Assembly: GCA_900498245.1 (NCBI GenBank)
Contig: LS998015.1
Coordinates: 256,380 to 320,379, forward strand
Length of the DNA stretch: 64,000 nt
DNA from: Candidatus Zixiibacteriota bacterium
GTDB taxonomy: Bacteria > Zixibacteria > MSB-5A5 > GN15 > PGXB01
Direction: 5' to 3'
Each line of letters starts with the position of its first letter. Within the stretch, counting starts at the first letter, position 1. The notes beneath the pieces are model-generated. The model saw only the letters and a program-made list of their open reading frames with translations. It had not been told where the DNA came from and did not search any database. This document shows positions 53,721 through 62,988 of the stretch, piece after piece. Made by a program: the position numbers and the translations under genes.

Positions 53721-54119
53721 ATGTGTAAGTCGTTGAAAAGAAAATGTCTCTGTTCCCTCTCGATACCTATTGCACTAATAGTAATATTGGTGATATTAAC
53801 TGCGTCATTAGACTCTTGCGTTGCCACTAATTGCTATAATGCCTTCAAATTTCATTATAAAAATTCAAATTACTTTGCTTCATATCTTGTAAAGCCACAA
53901 TGGGAAAAGGCGATTAACGTTGCGGATAGCGCCTTTGCGACTGAAGATATGAAAGATAGAAGTTTTCGAAAGTTGATTCTTCCTGATGACGACAGAGAAT
54001 CGATACAGGTGGAGTACATACCTGTAATTGATTCAAATTATAATATCTCGGGTCAGGGGATAATATACACGATCTCATTGAAAAATAATAAGATTACAAA
54101 AACCGTAAAATTTCCCTGA
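53721..54119 (+). CDS. Small lipoprotein-like protein, tandem paralogue 1
   Basis: A 132-residue protein from the ATG at 53721 with a hydrophobic N-terminus (IPIALIVILVILTASLDSC) that may end in a lipid-attached Cys. The mature part (KPQWEKAINVADSAFATED, SIQVEYIPVIDSN, YTISLKNNKI) parallels the next gene's product, so the two are diverged tandem copies. No known family recognised. AT-rich. The upstream open frame to 53610 runs through repeats and is not used. Confidence 0.6.
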   Translation: MCKSLKRKCLCSLSIPIALIVILVILTASLDSCVATNCYNAFKFHYKNSNYFASYLVKPQWEKAINVADSAFATEDMKDRSFRKLILPDDDRESIQVEYIPVIDSNYNISGQGIIYTISLKNNKITKTVKFP

Positions 54120-54148
54120 TTATAAGATGAAATGAGGTTTTTTGATAA

Positions 54149-54532
54149 GTGAAATTAATTAAGTGTTCGATATTTTATTTATTTACTGTAATTACCGTCG
54201 GTGGATGTTGTTTCATTAAATGGCCAATGAATAAATTGGGGCTTAAGGTTCGCCCCACTCCCATATTTGTATGCATCCCCGACGACTTTTATGTATATGG
54301 CGGCCCCAAACCAGAGTGGTCTATTGCCGTGACAAAAGCCGACAGTGTATTTCGCCTTAATACAAGTGAAGTTTCCAAATATAAAAGAAGAACAGCCCGG
54401 ATGGATAATCTACTGATTGTGGAATACTACCCGCAATATGAACCAGATTCCGGCGTCATACGCGAATTTTCATTCCATATCCGAATGTCCCTTAAAGATA
54501 ATTCAGTTATCGGCGCGTATTGGGGCAGTTGA
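54149..54532 (+). CDS. Small lipoprotein, tandem paralogue 2
   Basis: A 127-residue protein with GTG start and a lipobox TVGGC (attachment Cys at about 20). The pattern KPEWSIAVTKADSVFRLN ... LIVEYYPQYEPDSG ... IRMSLKDNSVIG matches the previous protein at corresponding points (W, A, ADS.F, VEY.P, SLK.N), which indicates a shared ancestor. Function unknown. It starts 29 bp after the first copy. Confidence 0.62.
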   Translation: MKLIKCSIFYLFTVITVGGCCFIKWPMNKLGLKVRPTPIFVCIPDDFYVYGGPKPEWSIAVTKADSVFRLNTSEVSKYKRRTARMDNLLIVEYYPQYEPDSGVIREFSFHIRMSLKDNSVIGAYWGS

Positions 54533-54807
54533 ATTCCTACCTTGCCCTTTACCTCTTCTTGTTGGTACCCGGCCGAAGTCCCCTCTGCCGCGAGGGGTTA
54601 TTGCGATAAAACCCCGCTCTGCGAAAATATCACTCTTTGTCGTCTGAAATTTAATCCTTGTTCCTCGGGCGGGAATGTGGTAAGTTGGCCACATATAGGT
54701 TGGATTTGGTTCAGGCGCGGTTATTGTCAAAATATGACACTCGACAGGGCCGCCAGAGCGGCCATCGACAAAAATATCAATCATATAAAGCCCCAAAGGA
54801 GAAGAAT
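54533..54807. other. Leader of the sugar-transport operon
   Basis: 275 bases with no gene. CCCCTC-N6-GAGGGG near 54581-54598 can form a hairpin. The promoter of the transporter operon should lie here, but no box pair was clear enough to call. Confidence 0.4.
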
Positions 54808-55755
54808 ATGCTCAGGAGGATTCTAGGTTCGGCGCTGATTTTGACACTCTTAGCGGCCCTGTTCGGGTGCGGCAAAAGCGAAAAAGAGGCCCAGGCCGTA
54901 AACGAAAAAAAGGCCCCGGCCAAGATGACGATCGGGGTTTCGCTTCTGACCCGGACCCACCCCTTCTACCAGGATCTGGAAGCCGGCCTCAAGGAAGCCG
55001 CCGACGCCGCCGGATATGAACTTCTGATCACCGCCGGGGAGTTCGATGTCGCCCGGCAGAAAGACCAACTGCAGGATTTCATTGTCCGCAAGGTGAACGC
55101 CATAATTGTCTGCCCCTGCGATTCCAAATCGATTGGGACCGCCATAAAGGCGGCCAATGACGCCGGAATCCCGGTGTTCACGGCCGATATCGCCTGTCTC
55201 GCCGAGGGGGTGAAAGTGGTGACGCATGTGGCCTCGGATAATGTCGCCGGGGGACGTCTCGCGGCGCAGGCCGTGGCCAAGGCGATAAACAATACCGGCA
55301 AGGTGGCCATAATCGACCATCCCGAGGTGGAGTCGGTTATCGCGCGGGTGAAAGGGTTCGAGGAAGAACTGGCCAAATATCCTGACATCAAAATGGTGGC
55401 GAAACTGTCCGGCCACGGTGTCAAGGATCAGGCGTTTCGCACCATGGAAGATATTCTTCAGGCGCACCCGGATCTGACGGCGGTGTTCGGTATCAATGAT
55501 GATTCGGCCCTGGGAGCGCTGGCGGCGGTGGAGAAAGCGGGCAAACTGGGGGCGGTGACGATAGTCGGGTTCGATGCCGTACCGGAGGCGCGCGAAGCGA
55601 TCAAGGCCGGGAAAATCTACGCCGACGTGATTCAGCAGCCGAAAGTAATCGGGCAGAAGACGATCGAGGCGGTGCAGACCTATGTTTCGGGCGGGACCGT
55701 CGAGCCGGTCATCCTGATTCCGTGCGCGTTATTTACAAAGGACAATGCCATTTAA
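54808..55755 (+). CDS. Sugar ABC transporter substrate-binding lipoprotein (RbsB-like, CUT2)
   Basis: A 315-residue periplasmic-binding protein of the type I sugar fold, lipid-anchored at Cys21 (LAALFGCGKSEKEA). Typical segments: IGVSLLTRTHPFYQDLEAGL, DQLQDFIVRKVNAIIVCPCD, GIPVFTADI, VASDNVAGGRLAAQ, VFGINDDSALGALAAVE, VTIVGFDAVPEAREAIKAGK, and VIQQPKVIGQKTIEA. I start at the ATG at 54808 behind AAAGGAGAAG; the longer frame to 54658 has no support. It delivers a monosaccharide to the ATPase/permease encoded next. The stop overlaps the ATPase gene by 11 bp. Confidence 0.93.
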   Translation: MLRRILGSALILTLLAALFGCGKSEKEAQAVNEKKAPAKMTIGVSLLTRTHPFYQDLEAGLKEAADAAGYELLITAGEFDVARQKDQLQDFIVRKVNAIIVCPCDSKSIGTAIKAANDAGIPVFTADIACLAEGVKVVTHVASDNVAGGRLAAQAVAKAINNTGKVAIIDHPEVESVIARVKGFEEELAKYPDIKMVAKLSGHGVKDQAFRTMEDILQAHPDLTAVFGINDDSALGALAAVEKAGKLGAVTIVGFDAVPEAREAIKAGKIYADVIQQPKVIGQKTIEAVQTYVSGGTVEPVILIPCALFTKDNAI

Positions 55756-57250
55756 TAATAATGACATCTCCGCGACAACCCCGCTTCTGCGGCTGAAGGG
55801 AATTCGCAAGGAGTTTCCCGGTGTGGTCGCGGTGGCGGACGGTTCTCTCGATTTGTACCGTGGGGAGATTCACGCTCTGGTCGGCGAGAACGGCGCGGGG
55901 AAAAGCACCTTGATAAAAGTCCTAATGGGGGTGCATAAGGCCGACCGGGGCGAGATTGTTCTTTCCGGAGAGAAGGTGCATTTTGATTCTCCGATCGACG
56001 CACACCGGGCGGGAATAACGACTATTTACCAGGAATTCACTCTGGTGGGGACGCTGTCGGTCCGGGCCAACCTGCTTCTGGGGCAGGAGAAGACCAGAAA
56101 AGGGATCATCGATAATAATTATGAATCGGAGTCGGCCCGCAGAATTTTCGAGCAATTGGGAATTAAAATTGATCCGGAAAAGAGGGTTGACCAACTGACG
56201 GTCGCGGAACAGCAGATGGTCGAAATCGGGCGGGCGCTTCTTTTCGACGCCCGGGTGCTGGTCATGGATGAACCGACGGCGGCCCTGACACCGCGGGAAG
56301 TGCAGACTCTTTTTGGAATCTTGCGGGGGCTGACCGCCAATGGTATCGGGATAATTTTTATCAGTCATCGTCTGGAGGAAATTTTCGATATCGCCGATCG
56401 GGTCACGGTGATGCGCGACGGGCGGACGATCGAAACCAGGCCGGTTAAGGAAATAAATAGAAAGAGATTGATTGAACTGATGGTGGGACGTCCGATTGAG
56501 GATGAATTCCCGCGCCCGGAGCATAAAATCGGCGAGGTACGGCTCAGAGTGCAAAATTTGAGCGGTGAGAAATTAGAGAATCTTTCTTTCGAGGTCCGGG
56601 GCGGGGAAATTCTGGGATTGGCCGGCCTGATGGGAGCGGGACGGACCGAAGCGGCGCGTCTTATTTTCGGCGCCGATAAAAGCACCGGGGGAGAAATTGT
56701 TCTCGACGGGAAAAATGTTTCGGTCCGATCGCCGCGCGACGCGATACGAAACGGCATTTCGCTTCTGACCGAGGATCGCAAGGGGCAGGGACTGGTGCTT
56801 AAATTGTCGGCGCGCGACAATTTTTCGCTGGCCAATCTGAAATCATGGTCGCGCCTGGGATGGATCGATCAAAAACAGGAGACGGCCCGTTTTTATGAAC
56901 GGGTTAAAAATCTGAATATAAAAATTTCTTCGGCGGAGCAGAAGGCCGAAGATCTTTCCGGCGGCAACCAACAGAAACTGCTCGTGGCGCGGTGGCTCGA
57001 AACCGATTCACAGGTGGTTATATTCGACGAGCCGACCCGGGGGATCGATGTTGGCGCTAAATACGAGATGTACCTTCTGATAAATGAACTGGCGGCGATG
57101 GGCAAAGCGATCGTGGTCATATCATCGGATTTGCCGGAAGTACTGGGAATCAGCGACCGGATAATCGTGATGAAAGAAGGAAAAATCGCCGGGGAGATAA
57201 TCGATGTCAGAAAAGCGTCGCAGGAAGATGTCATGGCACTGGCGGTATGA
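55745..57250 (+). CDS. Sugar ABC transporter ATPase with two ABC domains (RbsA/MglA-like)
   Basis: A 501-residue protein of two fused ABC domains, as in CUT2 transporters. The first has Walker A GENGAGKST (about 47-55), signature LTVAEQQMVEIGRAL and Walker B VLVMDEPTAAL. The second has a degenerate Walker A GLMGAGRTE, signature LSGGNQQKLLVARWL and VVIFDEPTRGID, the usual asymmetry in which the second site is weakened. It powers uptake of the sugar bound by the lipoprotein before it. The start overlaps that gene; the permease follows after 3 bp. Confidence 0.95.
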   Translation: MPFNNNDISATTPLLRLKGIRKEFPGVVAVADGSLDLYRGEIHALVGENGAGKSTLIKVLMGVHKADRGEIVLSGEKVHFDSPIDAHRAGITTIYQEFTLVGTLSVRANLLLGQEKTRKGIIDNNYESESARRIFEQLGIKIDPEKRVDQLTVAEQQMVEIGRALLFDARVLVMDEPTAALTPREVQTLFGILRGLTANGIGIIFISHRLEEIFDIADRVTVMRDGRTIETRPVKEINRKRLIELMVGRPIEDEFPRPEHKIGEVRLRVQNLSGEKLENLSFEVRGGEILGLAGLMGAGRTEAARLIFGADKSTGGEIVLDGKNVSVRSPRDAIRNGISLLTEDRKGQGLVLKLSARDNFSLANLKSWSRLGWIDQKQETARFYERVKNLNIKISSAEQKAEDLSGGNQQKLLVARWLETDSQVVIFDEPTRGIDVGAKYEMYLLINELAAMGKAIVVISSDLPEVLGISDRIIVMKEGKIAGEIIDVRKASQEDVMALAV

Positions 57251-57253
57251 GAA

Positions 57254-58633
57254 ATGGGCAATCGGGAAAAAGATAAGAATAGATTCAACAGTCAGGGGAA
57301 ATTCCGCCGCTTTGTTTCCGATTACGGAATGCTCGCGATACTTATCCTGCTGGTCATTCTTTTTTCCATTTTAACCGTGCAGGAACAGCATCCGACCGGA
57401 ACGAAGGCGGCCGAAAAGATTTTCAATAAATTAAAAAAAGGAAATGTTTCGCTTGCCGGCGCCTGGGTCATAGCCCGCGATAATGCAGAAGACAGTCTCT
57501 TTGCCGGAAAACTCGCAAGTCTTTTCGAGAGCGCCGGAGCCGGGAAGGTCCAGATCATACAGGGGGAACCGTCATTTATAAAGGCGCGGATGACGGCGCT
57601 GTCCGATTCGGGCTGGTCCCCGCAATATTTGATTACCACCGAAAATTACCTTCCAGTGGTGCAGAATATCCAGTCGCAGTTTGCGTCGATAGCCGACCGG
57701 CCCCTCTTTACGCCGCCGTCGGAGCGGTGGCCGACCTTTCTTCTGGCCGACAACCTTCGCAATGTGGCCAACCAGATTACGGTGATAGCGATTATCGCCA
57801 TCGGCATGACGATGGTGATAATCACGGCGGGGATCGATCTTTCGGTGGGGAGTTTGATCGCGCTGTCGGCGGTTCTGGCGGCCTGGCTGATTGGCAAAAT
57901 GGGAGGAGCGGGGGCGTCCGGTGCGGTGATGATTTTCTGCAGTCTGATCGCCATGGCGATCTGCGGTGCGACCGGGGCGTTCAGCGGGCTGATGATCACC
58001 CGTTTCCGTATTCCGCCTTTTATCGCCACGCTGGCGATGATGCAGGTTGCGGCGGGAGTGGCGTATATTATCTCGCAGGGGAAACCGATTTATCAACTTC
58101 CGGAAAATTTCATTCTTCTCGGCCGCGGCGCAGAACCGTTTTTGAAGATTCCTTACGCGGTTATCCTGATGGTAATTTTGTATATTCTGGCGCAACTGGT
58201 GATGTCGCGGACGACCCTGGGGCGGTACATCTATGCGGTCGGGGGGAACATGGAAGCGGCGCGGCTGGCGGGGATCCGGGTCAACGGCATACTATTTTTT
58301 GTTTATACTCTCTGCGGAATACTGGCCGGTCTGGGCGGGATAATTATGGCGTCGCAGTTGCGAAGCGGGGCCCCGACCTACGGCCTGACCTATGAATTGT
58401 ATGTAATCGCGGCGGTGGTGGTCGGGGGAACCAGTTTGAGCGGGGGCGAGGGGCGGATATTCGGAACCCTGATCGGGGCCTTCATTATCGCCGTCATACA
58501 GAACGGGATGAACCTGACCAATGTCGAGACCTATACGCAGAAGGTAGTTCTTGGTCTGGTTATTTTGGGAGCGGTACTTCTGGATCGGATGAAACAGCAG
58601 GGATTTAAGATAAAATTCTTCAAGAGTATTTAA
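57254..58633 (+). CDS. Sugar ABC transporter permease (RbsC-like) with extra periplasmic domain
   Basis: A 459-residue permease of the CUT2 family. The C-terminal ~310 residues are standard (VIAIIAIGMTMVIITAGIDL, RIPPFIATLAMMQVAAGVAY, AVGGNMEAARLAGIRV, VVGGTSLSGGEGRIFGTLIG). Between the first membrane helix (about 24-44) and the next (about 172) lies a ~125-residue soluble insert (NVSLAGAWVIARDNAEDSLF, TALSDSGWSPQYLITTE) absent from RbsC (about 320 residues in E. coli). I recall comparable inserts in some Planctomycetes permeases, from memory only. It may help dock the binding protein or sense ligand. Confidence 0.92.
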   Translation: MGNREKDKNRFNSQGKFRRFVSDYGMLAILILLVILFSILTVQEQHPTGTKAAEKIFNKLKKGNVSLAGAWVIARDNAEDSLFAGKLASLFESAGAGKVQIIQGEPSFIKARMTALSDSGWSPQYLITTENYLPVVQNIQSQFASIADRPLFTPPSERWPTFLLADNLRNVANQITVIAIIAIGMTMVIITAGIDLSVGSLIALSAVLAAWLIGKMGGAGASGAVMIFCSLIAMAICGATGAFSGLMITRFRIPPFIATLAMMQVAAGVAYIISQGKPIYQLPENFILLGRGAEPFLKIPYAVILMVILYILAQLVMSRTTLGRYIYAVGGNMEAARLAGIRVNGILFFVYTLCGILAGLGGIIMASQLRSGAPTYGLTYELYVIAAVVVGGTSLSGGEGRIFGTLIGAFIIAVIQNGMNLTNVETYTQKVVLGLVILGAVLLDRMKQQGFKIKFFKSI

Positions 58634-58660
58634 CGGATTATTAAAAAGAGGAATTGGTGT

Positions 58661-61600
58661 ATGCGCAAATATTTGGCAGTACTTCTTGCCGCCGCGGTGA
58701 CGGCGCTGACGATGGCGAACGGTTTCGCCCAGAGCGACGAGCCGGTTCAGAAACCGCGCCGGTTGTATGTGGTCGGGGTCTCGCATCTCGACACGCAGTG
58801 GCGCTGGACAATTCAGAATACGATCGACGAATATATCCCCAACACGTTCCGGGATAATTTCAAACTGATGGACTTGTACCCCAATTATGTTTTCAGTTTC
58901 GAGGGGGCCTTCAAGTACATGCTTTATAAGGAGTACTATCCCGAAGAGTACAAGCGCCTGAAGCCGTATATCGACCGGGGACAATGGCGGCTGGCCGGGT
59001 GCTGGGTCGATCCGGTCGATGTGAATATGCCGTCGATGGAGTCACTGGTGCGGCAAGCGCTATACGGCAACGGATATTTCAAAGAGGAATTCGGGAAGAC
59101 GAGCAAGGATATCCTTCTGCCGGACTGTTTCGGTTTCGGCTACACGTTGCCATCGATCGGCGCCCATTGCGGAATCAAGAGTTTTTCGACCCAGAAACTT
59201 TCCTGGGGATCGTCGGTGGGGGTGCCGTTCGATATCGGGCTGTGGGAAGGGATCGATGGCTCGACGCTGGTATCGGCCTTAAATCCGGGGGCTTATGTTA
59301 CCCAGATCAAGGCCGATTTGAGCCGTGACACGCTCTGGCGGGCGAAAATCGACAGCCAGGGGGCGCGGAGCGGCCTCTATGCCGATTATATGTATTTCGG
59401 GACCGGCGATGTCGGCGGGGCGCCCGATTCCCTGTCGGTCGATTGGCTGGCCAAATCCGAAAAGAGCGAAGGCCCGCTTACCGTGAAAAATATCGGGTCC
59501 GACGATCTGGCCGATTTGATTCCTCAAGACAGTACCATTCATCTCCCACGGTACAAAGGGGAACTTCTGATGACCCGTCACGGTGTCGGGTGCTACAGTT
59601 CCCAGGCGGCGATGAAGCGCTGGAACCGGAAAAATGAACTTCTGGCCGAGGCCGCCGAAAAAGCGGCGGTTCTTGCGGTGCTGAATACGGATTATAAGTA
59701 TCCGGGCGAGGCCTTCAAGGAGAACTGGATCCGCTTTTTGTGGCACCAGTTCCACGACGATCTGACCGGCACCAGCATTCCCGAGGCGTATCAATTCTCG
59801 TGGAACGATGAAATCCTCTGCCAGAATCGTCTCGGCGCCATTCTGGAAAATGCGTCCGAGGCGGTTTCATCGGCTCTCAACACAAAGGTCAAAGGAACCC
59901 CGATCGTGGTATATAATCCTCTGGCGGTCGAGCGCGAAGATGCGGTCGAGGCGACCGTTGTTTTCGACGGCCCGGCCCCCTCGGCGATACAAGTTTTTGA
60001 CCCGTCAGGGAAGGAAACCCCGTCACAAATTCTGGCATCATACGGTGACAGTCTGAAAATATTATTTCTGGCCAAGATACCGTCGGCGGGATACGGGGTG
60101 TTCGATGCAATCCCGGCCAAAGGCGCTTCGAAATTTAAAAATACTCTCAATATCTCAAATCAGGTGCTGGGCAGCGAGCGGTATGTCGTGAGTATCGACA
60201 GCACCGGGGATATATCCGATATCTATGACAATTTACTGAAACAGCATCTTTTGTCGTCGCCGCTTCGCTGGCAACTTCTGCATGACAAACCGAAACAATG
60301 GCCAGCCTGGGAAATTCAGTATGATGATATCATCGCCGCGCCGGTCGGTTATGTCGGCGGAAAACCGGAAATCCGGATTCTGGAATGGGGGCCGGTGCGG
60401 GCCAGTCTGGAAATTATTCGTCATGAAGGAGAATCGGAATTCAAGTCGGTCATCAGTCTTTATTCAGGCGGAGCCGCGGATAGAATCGATATCGCCAACG
60501 AGGTCGATTGGTACGAAAAAGAGACCCTCCTGAAAGCGGCGTTCAAATTCAATTCATATAGCGACAGTGTTACCTACGATTTGGGTCTGGGAACAATCAA
60601 GCGCGGTTTGAATCAGCCGAAACTGTACGAGGTCCCGGCTCAGGAATGGGCCGATATGACTTCGCAGGATGGCCGGTACGGCGTGACGGTTATGAACGAC
60701 TGCAAGTACGGTTGGGATCATCCCGATTCGGCCACTTTGCGCCTTTCGCTCATTCATACGCCGGGCGTGTATGACTCCTGGTCGTGGGTGGGGGATCAAA
60801 GTTCGCAGGATCTGGGGCACCACCAATTTGCCTATGCCATCATGGCCCACGGCGGCGACTGGCGCGACGGCGGCGCGGTCGAGGCGGCGGCCCGTTTCAA
60901 TCAGCCGCTTATATCATTCCAGCCGTCGAGCCATGCCGGAGCGCTCGGCCGGGAAGTTTCAATTGTCAGTGTCGGTCATGGCAAAGACAAAAGGGAGAAG
61001 CCATCGATCCTGGTTAGCGCCATGAAAAAATCAGAAACAGGGGACGCTCTAATTATCCGGGTGCGCGAGTTAAACGGAACGGGAGCGGAAGAAATTTCGG
61101 TGCAGTTTATTCGCCCGGTGATTGAGGCATACGAAGTCAACGGGCTGGAAGAAAAAATCGGCCCGGCGGAAGTTCTTAAGGGACAACTTCTGGTATCGCT
61201 CTCTGCGTATCAGCCGAAAGCGTACGCGGTGCGGCTCGGGGGGAATTCGCCCCAAGTGAAATATGCGGGGGAATACGCCTCGGTGGTTTTACCGTACAAT
61301 CTCGACGGGGTAAGTTATGATGACAACCGGAAGGACGGCGATTTCGACGGTCAGGGGCACACGCTGGTCGGGGAGTTGCTCCCGGATACGGTAAATTATC
61401 TGGGAATACCGTTTGTCACCGGCCCCAAGAATGCCGGAGCCAAAAATGTATTGAGTTCGCAGGGACAAAAATTGGAGATTCCGGCGGGTTCATACAATAG
61501 GCTGTATATCCTGGCGGCGGCGGTCGGCGGCCCGGCGCGGGGTCTGTTTGAATTGACAGGGGCAAATAAAAAGACAGTGGATTCCGTCTGGGTGCCCGAT

Positions 61601-62608
61601 TACGCCGAATTTCTGGGGCAATGGAACAATCGGCTGGTTTTCGGCGGTCTGGCGGAAAACAAGGGGGAAATCGAACCGTCATACATAATTCAAACTCCGG
61701 TCGCCTGGACCGGCACACACCGTCACAACGATAGCGCCAATGGAGCATATCAATACACCAATATGTTCTGTCTGGAGTTGGCTCTTCCGGAAGGTAACGC
61801 AACGGTGCAACTGCCGGATAATCCAAGAATCAAAATCATGGCGGCGACGGCCGGAGTCGAACGTGATGCCGTATTCCGTCCGGCGACGGCTTTGTCCGAC
61901 CGAGCGAATAATTCTTTCGCCCGGATAAAAGCGGAGCGGAAAAGTTTTATCGATTCCCTGATGGTGCAGATGGACAGCCCCGTTCCCGGCGGGACTATTC
62001 GGTACACGCTTGATTCGGGTGAGCCGACAGAAAACTCTCCGCTTTATGCCGGTCCGGTTACCGTCAAGGAGACGACCACTCTTAAGGCCCGCTCTTTTCT
62101 GCCGGGGACCGATGACAGGCATGTAACAGAGGTCACATTTAAGAAACTGGCGCCGCGCGATCCGGTGACGGTAAAGAAGCCGGTGCCCGGCCTCAAGTGC
62201 ATTTATTACGAAGGGGAATGGCAGAGACTGCCGAATTTCGATTCGCTGACCGCGGTCAAGGACACGGTCTGGAGCACGGTGGCGATTCCCGGCTTTGCCC
62301 GTCCCGAGGATTACGCCTTGGTTTTCACCGGATTTGTCAAGGTCCCGACCGACGGATTGTATGACTTCTTTATCGGGTCCGATGACGGGAGCCGCCTGAT
62401 GGTCGACGATTCCGCGATCGCTGATAATGACGGGATTCACGGCGATGGCGAAGTATCATGCGAGGTTGCCCTGAAGGCGGGACTTCATCCGATTAGAGTA
62501 TTCATGTTCCAGGCCAAGGGCGGGCAGGCGCTTTCGCTATCGTACCGGGGTCCCGGTATCAAGAAGCAGTCGGTGCCGCCGGAAGCGTTTTTTCATCCGG
62601 GTAAATAG
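58661..62608 (+). CDS. Secreted GH38 alpha-mannosidase-like enzyme with CHB_HEX_C and PA14 domains
   Basis: A 1315-residue exported glycosidase. Signal peptide 1-23. GH38 catalytic domain from about 34: GVSHLDTQWRWT carries zinc ligands His42 and Asp44, LPDCFGFGYTLPSIGAHCGI the nucleophile/zinc residue Asp155, and LWHQFHDDLTGTSIPEAY is the later motif. Middle beta domains follow. About 1090-1165 is a chitobiase C-terminal-type domain (GTIRYTLDSGEPTENSPLYA), and the last ~145 residues are a PA14 domain (VPTDGLYDFFIGSDDGSRLM), a likely glycan-binding end. It would release mannose from glycans for the ABC transporter just upstream. Cotranscribed, 27 bp after the permease gene. Confidence 0.93.
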   Translation: MRKYLAVLLAAAVTALTMANGFAQSDEPVQKPRRLYVVGVSHLDTQWRWTIQNTIDEYIPNTFRDNFKLMDLYPNYVFSFEGAFKYMLYKEYYPEEYKRLKPYIDRGQWRLAGCWVDPVDVNMPSMESLVRQALYGNGYFKEEFGKTSKDILLPDCFGFGYTLPSIGAHCGIKSFSTQKLSWGSSVGVPFDIGLWEGIDGSTLVSALNPGAYVTQIKADLSRDTLWRAKIDSQGARSGLYADYMYFGTGDVGGAPDSLSVDWLAKSEKSEGPLTVKNIGSDDLADLIPQDSTIHLPRYKGELLMTRHGVGCYSSQAAMKRWNRKNELLAEAAEKAAVLAVLNTDYKYPGEAFKENWIRFLWHQFHDDLTGTSIPEAYQFSWNDEILCQNRLGAILENASEAVSSALNTKVKGTPIVVYNPLAVEREDAVEATVVFDGPAPSAIQVFDPSGKETPSQILASYGDSLKILFLAKIPSAGYGVFDAIPAKGASKFKNTLNISNQVLGSERYVVSIDSTGDISDIYDNLLKQHLLSSPLRWQLLHDKPKQWPAWEIQYDDIIAAPVGYVGGKPEIRILEWGPVRASLEIIRHEGESEFKSVISLYSGGAADRIDIANEVDWYEKETLLKAAFKFNSYSDSVTYDLGLGTIKRGLNQPKLYEVPAQEWADMTSQDGRYGVTVMNDCKYGWDHPDSATLRLSLIHTPGVYDSWSWVGDQSSQDLGHHQFAYAIMAHGGDWRDGGAVEAAARFNQPLISFQPSSHAGALGREVSIVSVGHGKDKREKPSILVSAMKKSETGDALIIRVRELNGTGAEEISVQFIRPVIEAYEVNGLEEKIGPAEVLKGQLLVSLSAYQPKAYAVRLGGNSPQVKYAGEYASVVLPYNLDGVSYDDNRKDGDFDGQGHTLVGELLPDTVNYLGIPFVTGPKNAGAKNVLSSQGQKLEIPAGSYNRLYILAAAVGGPARGLFELTGANKKTVDSVWVPDYAEFLGQWNNRLVFGGLAENKGEIEPSYIIQTPVAWTGTHRHNDSANGAYQYTNMFCLELALPEGNATVQLPDNPRIKIMAATAGVERDAVFRPATALSDRANNSFARIKAERKSFIDSLMVQMDSPVPGGTIRYTLDSGEPTENSPLYAGPVTVKETTTLKARSFLPGTDDRHVTEVTFKKLAPRDPVTVKKPVPGLKCIYYEGEWQRLPNFDSLTAVKDTVWSTVAIPGFARPEDYALVFTGFVKVPTDGLYDFFIGSDDGSRLMVDDSAIADNDGIHGDGEVSCEVALKAGLHPIRVFMFQAKGGQALSLSYRGPGIKKQSVPPEAFFHPGK

Positions 62609-62988
62609 ACCTTAGATTTGGCCAAATAAGGGCATTTCGATTCGGAAATATTCAATCCGGACCGGGGTGCCCATTTTTTTATAATTCGGGTCATTTTCAT
62701 CCGCAATCACCCGATAAAAAATTATTGGGCGCCGATTTTCGAGGACAATTCCGAAAATTAAATCCTTGTTCCGACGAAACACTTTTTACGGGTGCAGGTT
62801 GCCTGACAGAAAACGGCGTTTCAATCTGAAACGGTCTCTTTCACCGGCTATTCCGAAATCATCGGATCGAAATTGATATAGGGAAATTTACAGATTTTGC
62901 GGGCTAAAGATGTTTAAGTCCCCCGCTGTTTCGGCCGATAAAAATATCTAAAAGGGACAAGGCTAAAGGCTTTAAAAATAACCGAGTT
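62609..62988. other. Intergenic region before the beta-helix gene
   Basis: 380 bases without a gene. Contains a possible weak terminator (GGGCA near 62629 ... TGCCC then seven T near 62669-62679, long loop) after the mannosidase gene and the candidate promoter at 62915-62941. Confidence 0.5.
62915..62941 (+). promoter_or_regulatory. Candidate sigma-28 (FliA-type) promoter
   Basis: TAAG (62915-62918), 15 bases, then GCCGATAA (62934-62941). The -10 box is a perfect match to the sigma-28 consensus GCCGATAA and the spacing equals the known TAAA-N15-GCCGATAA; only the last base of the -35 box differs. It lies 48 bp upstream of the beta-helix gene start. Confidence 0.5.
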
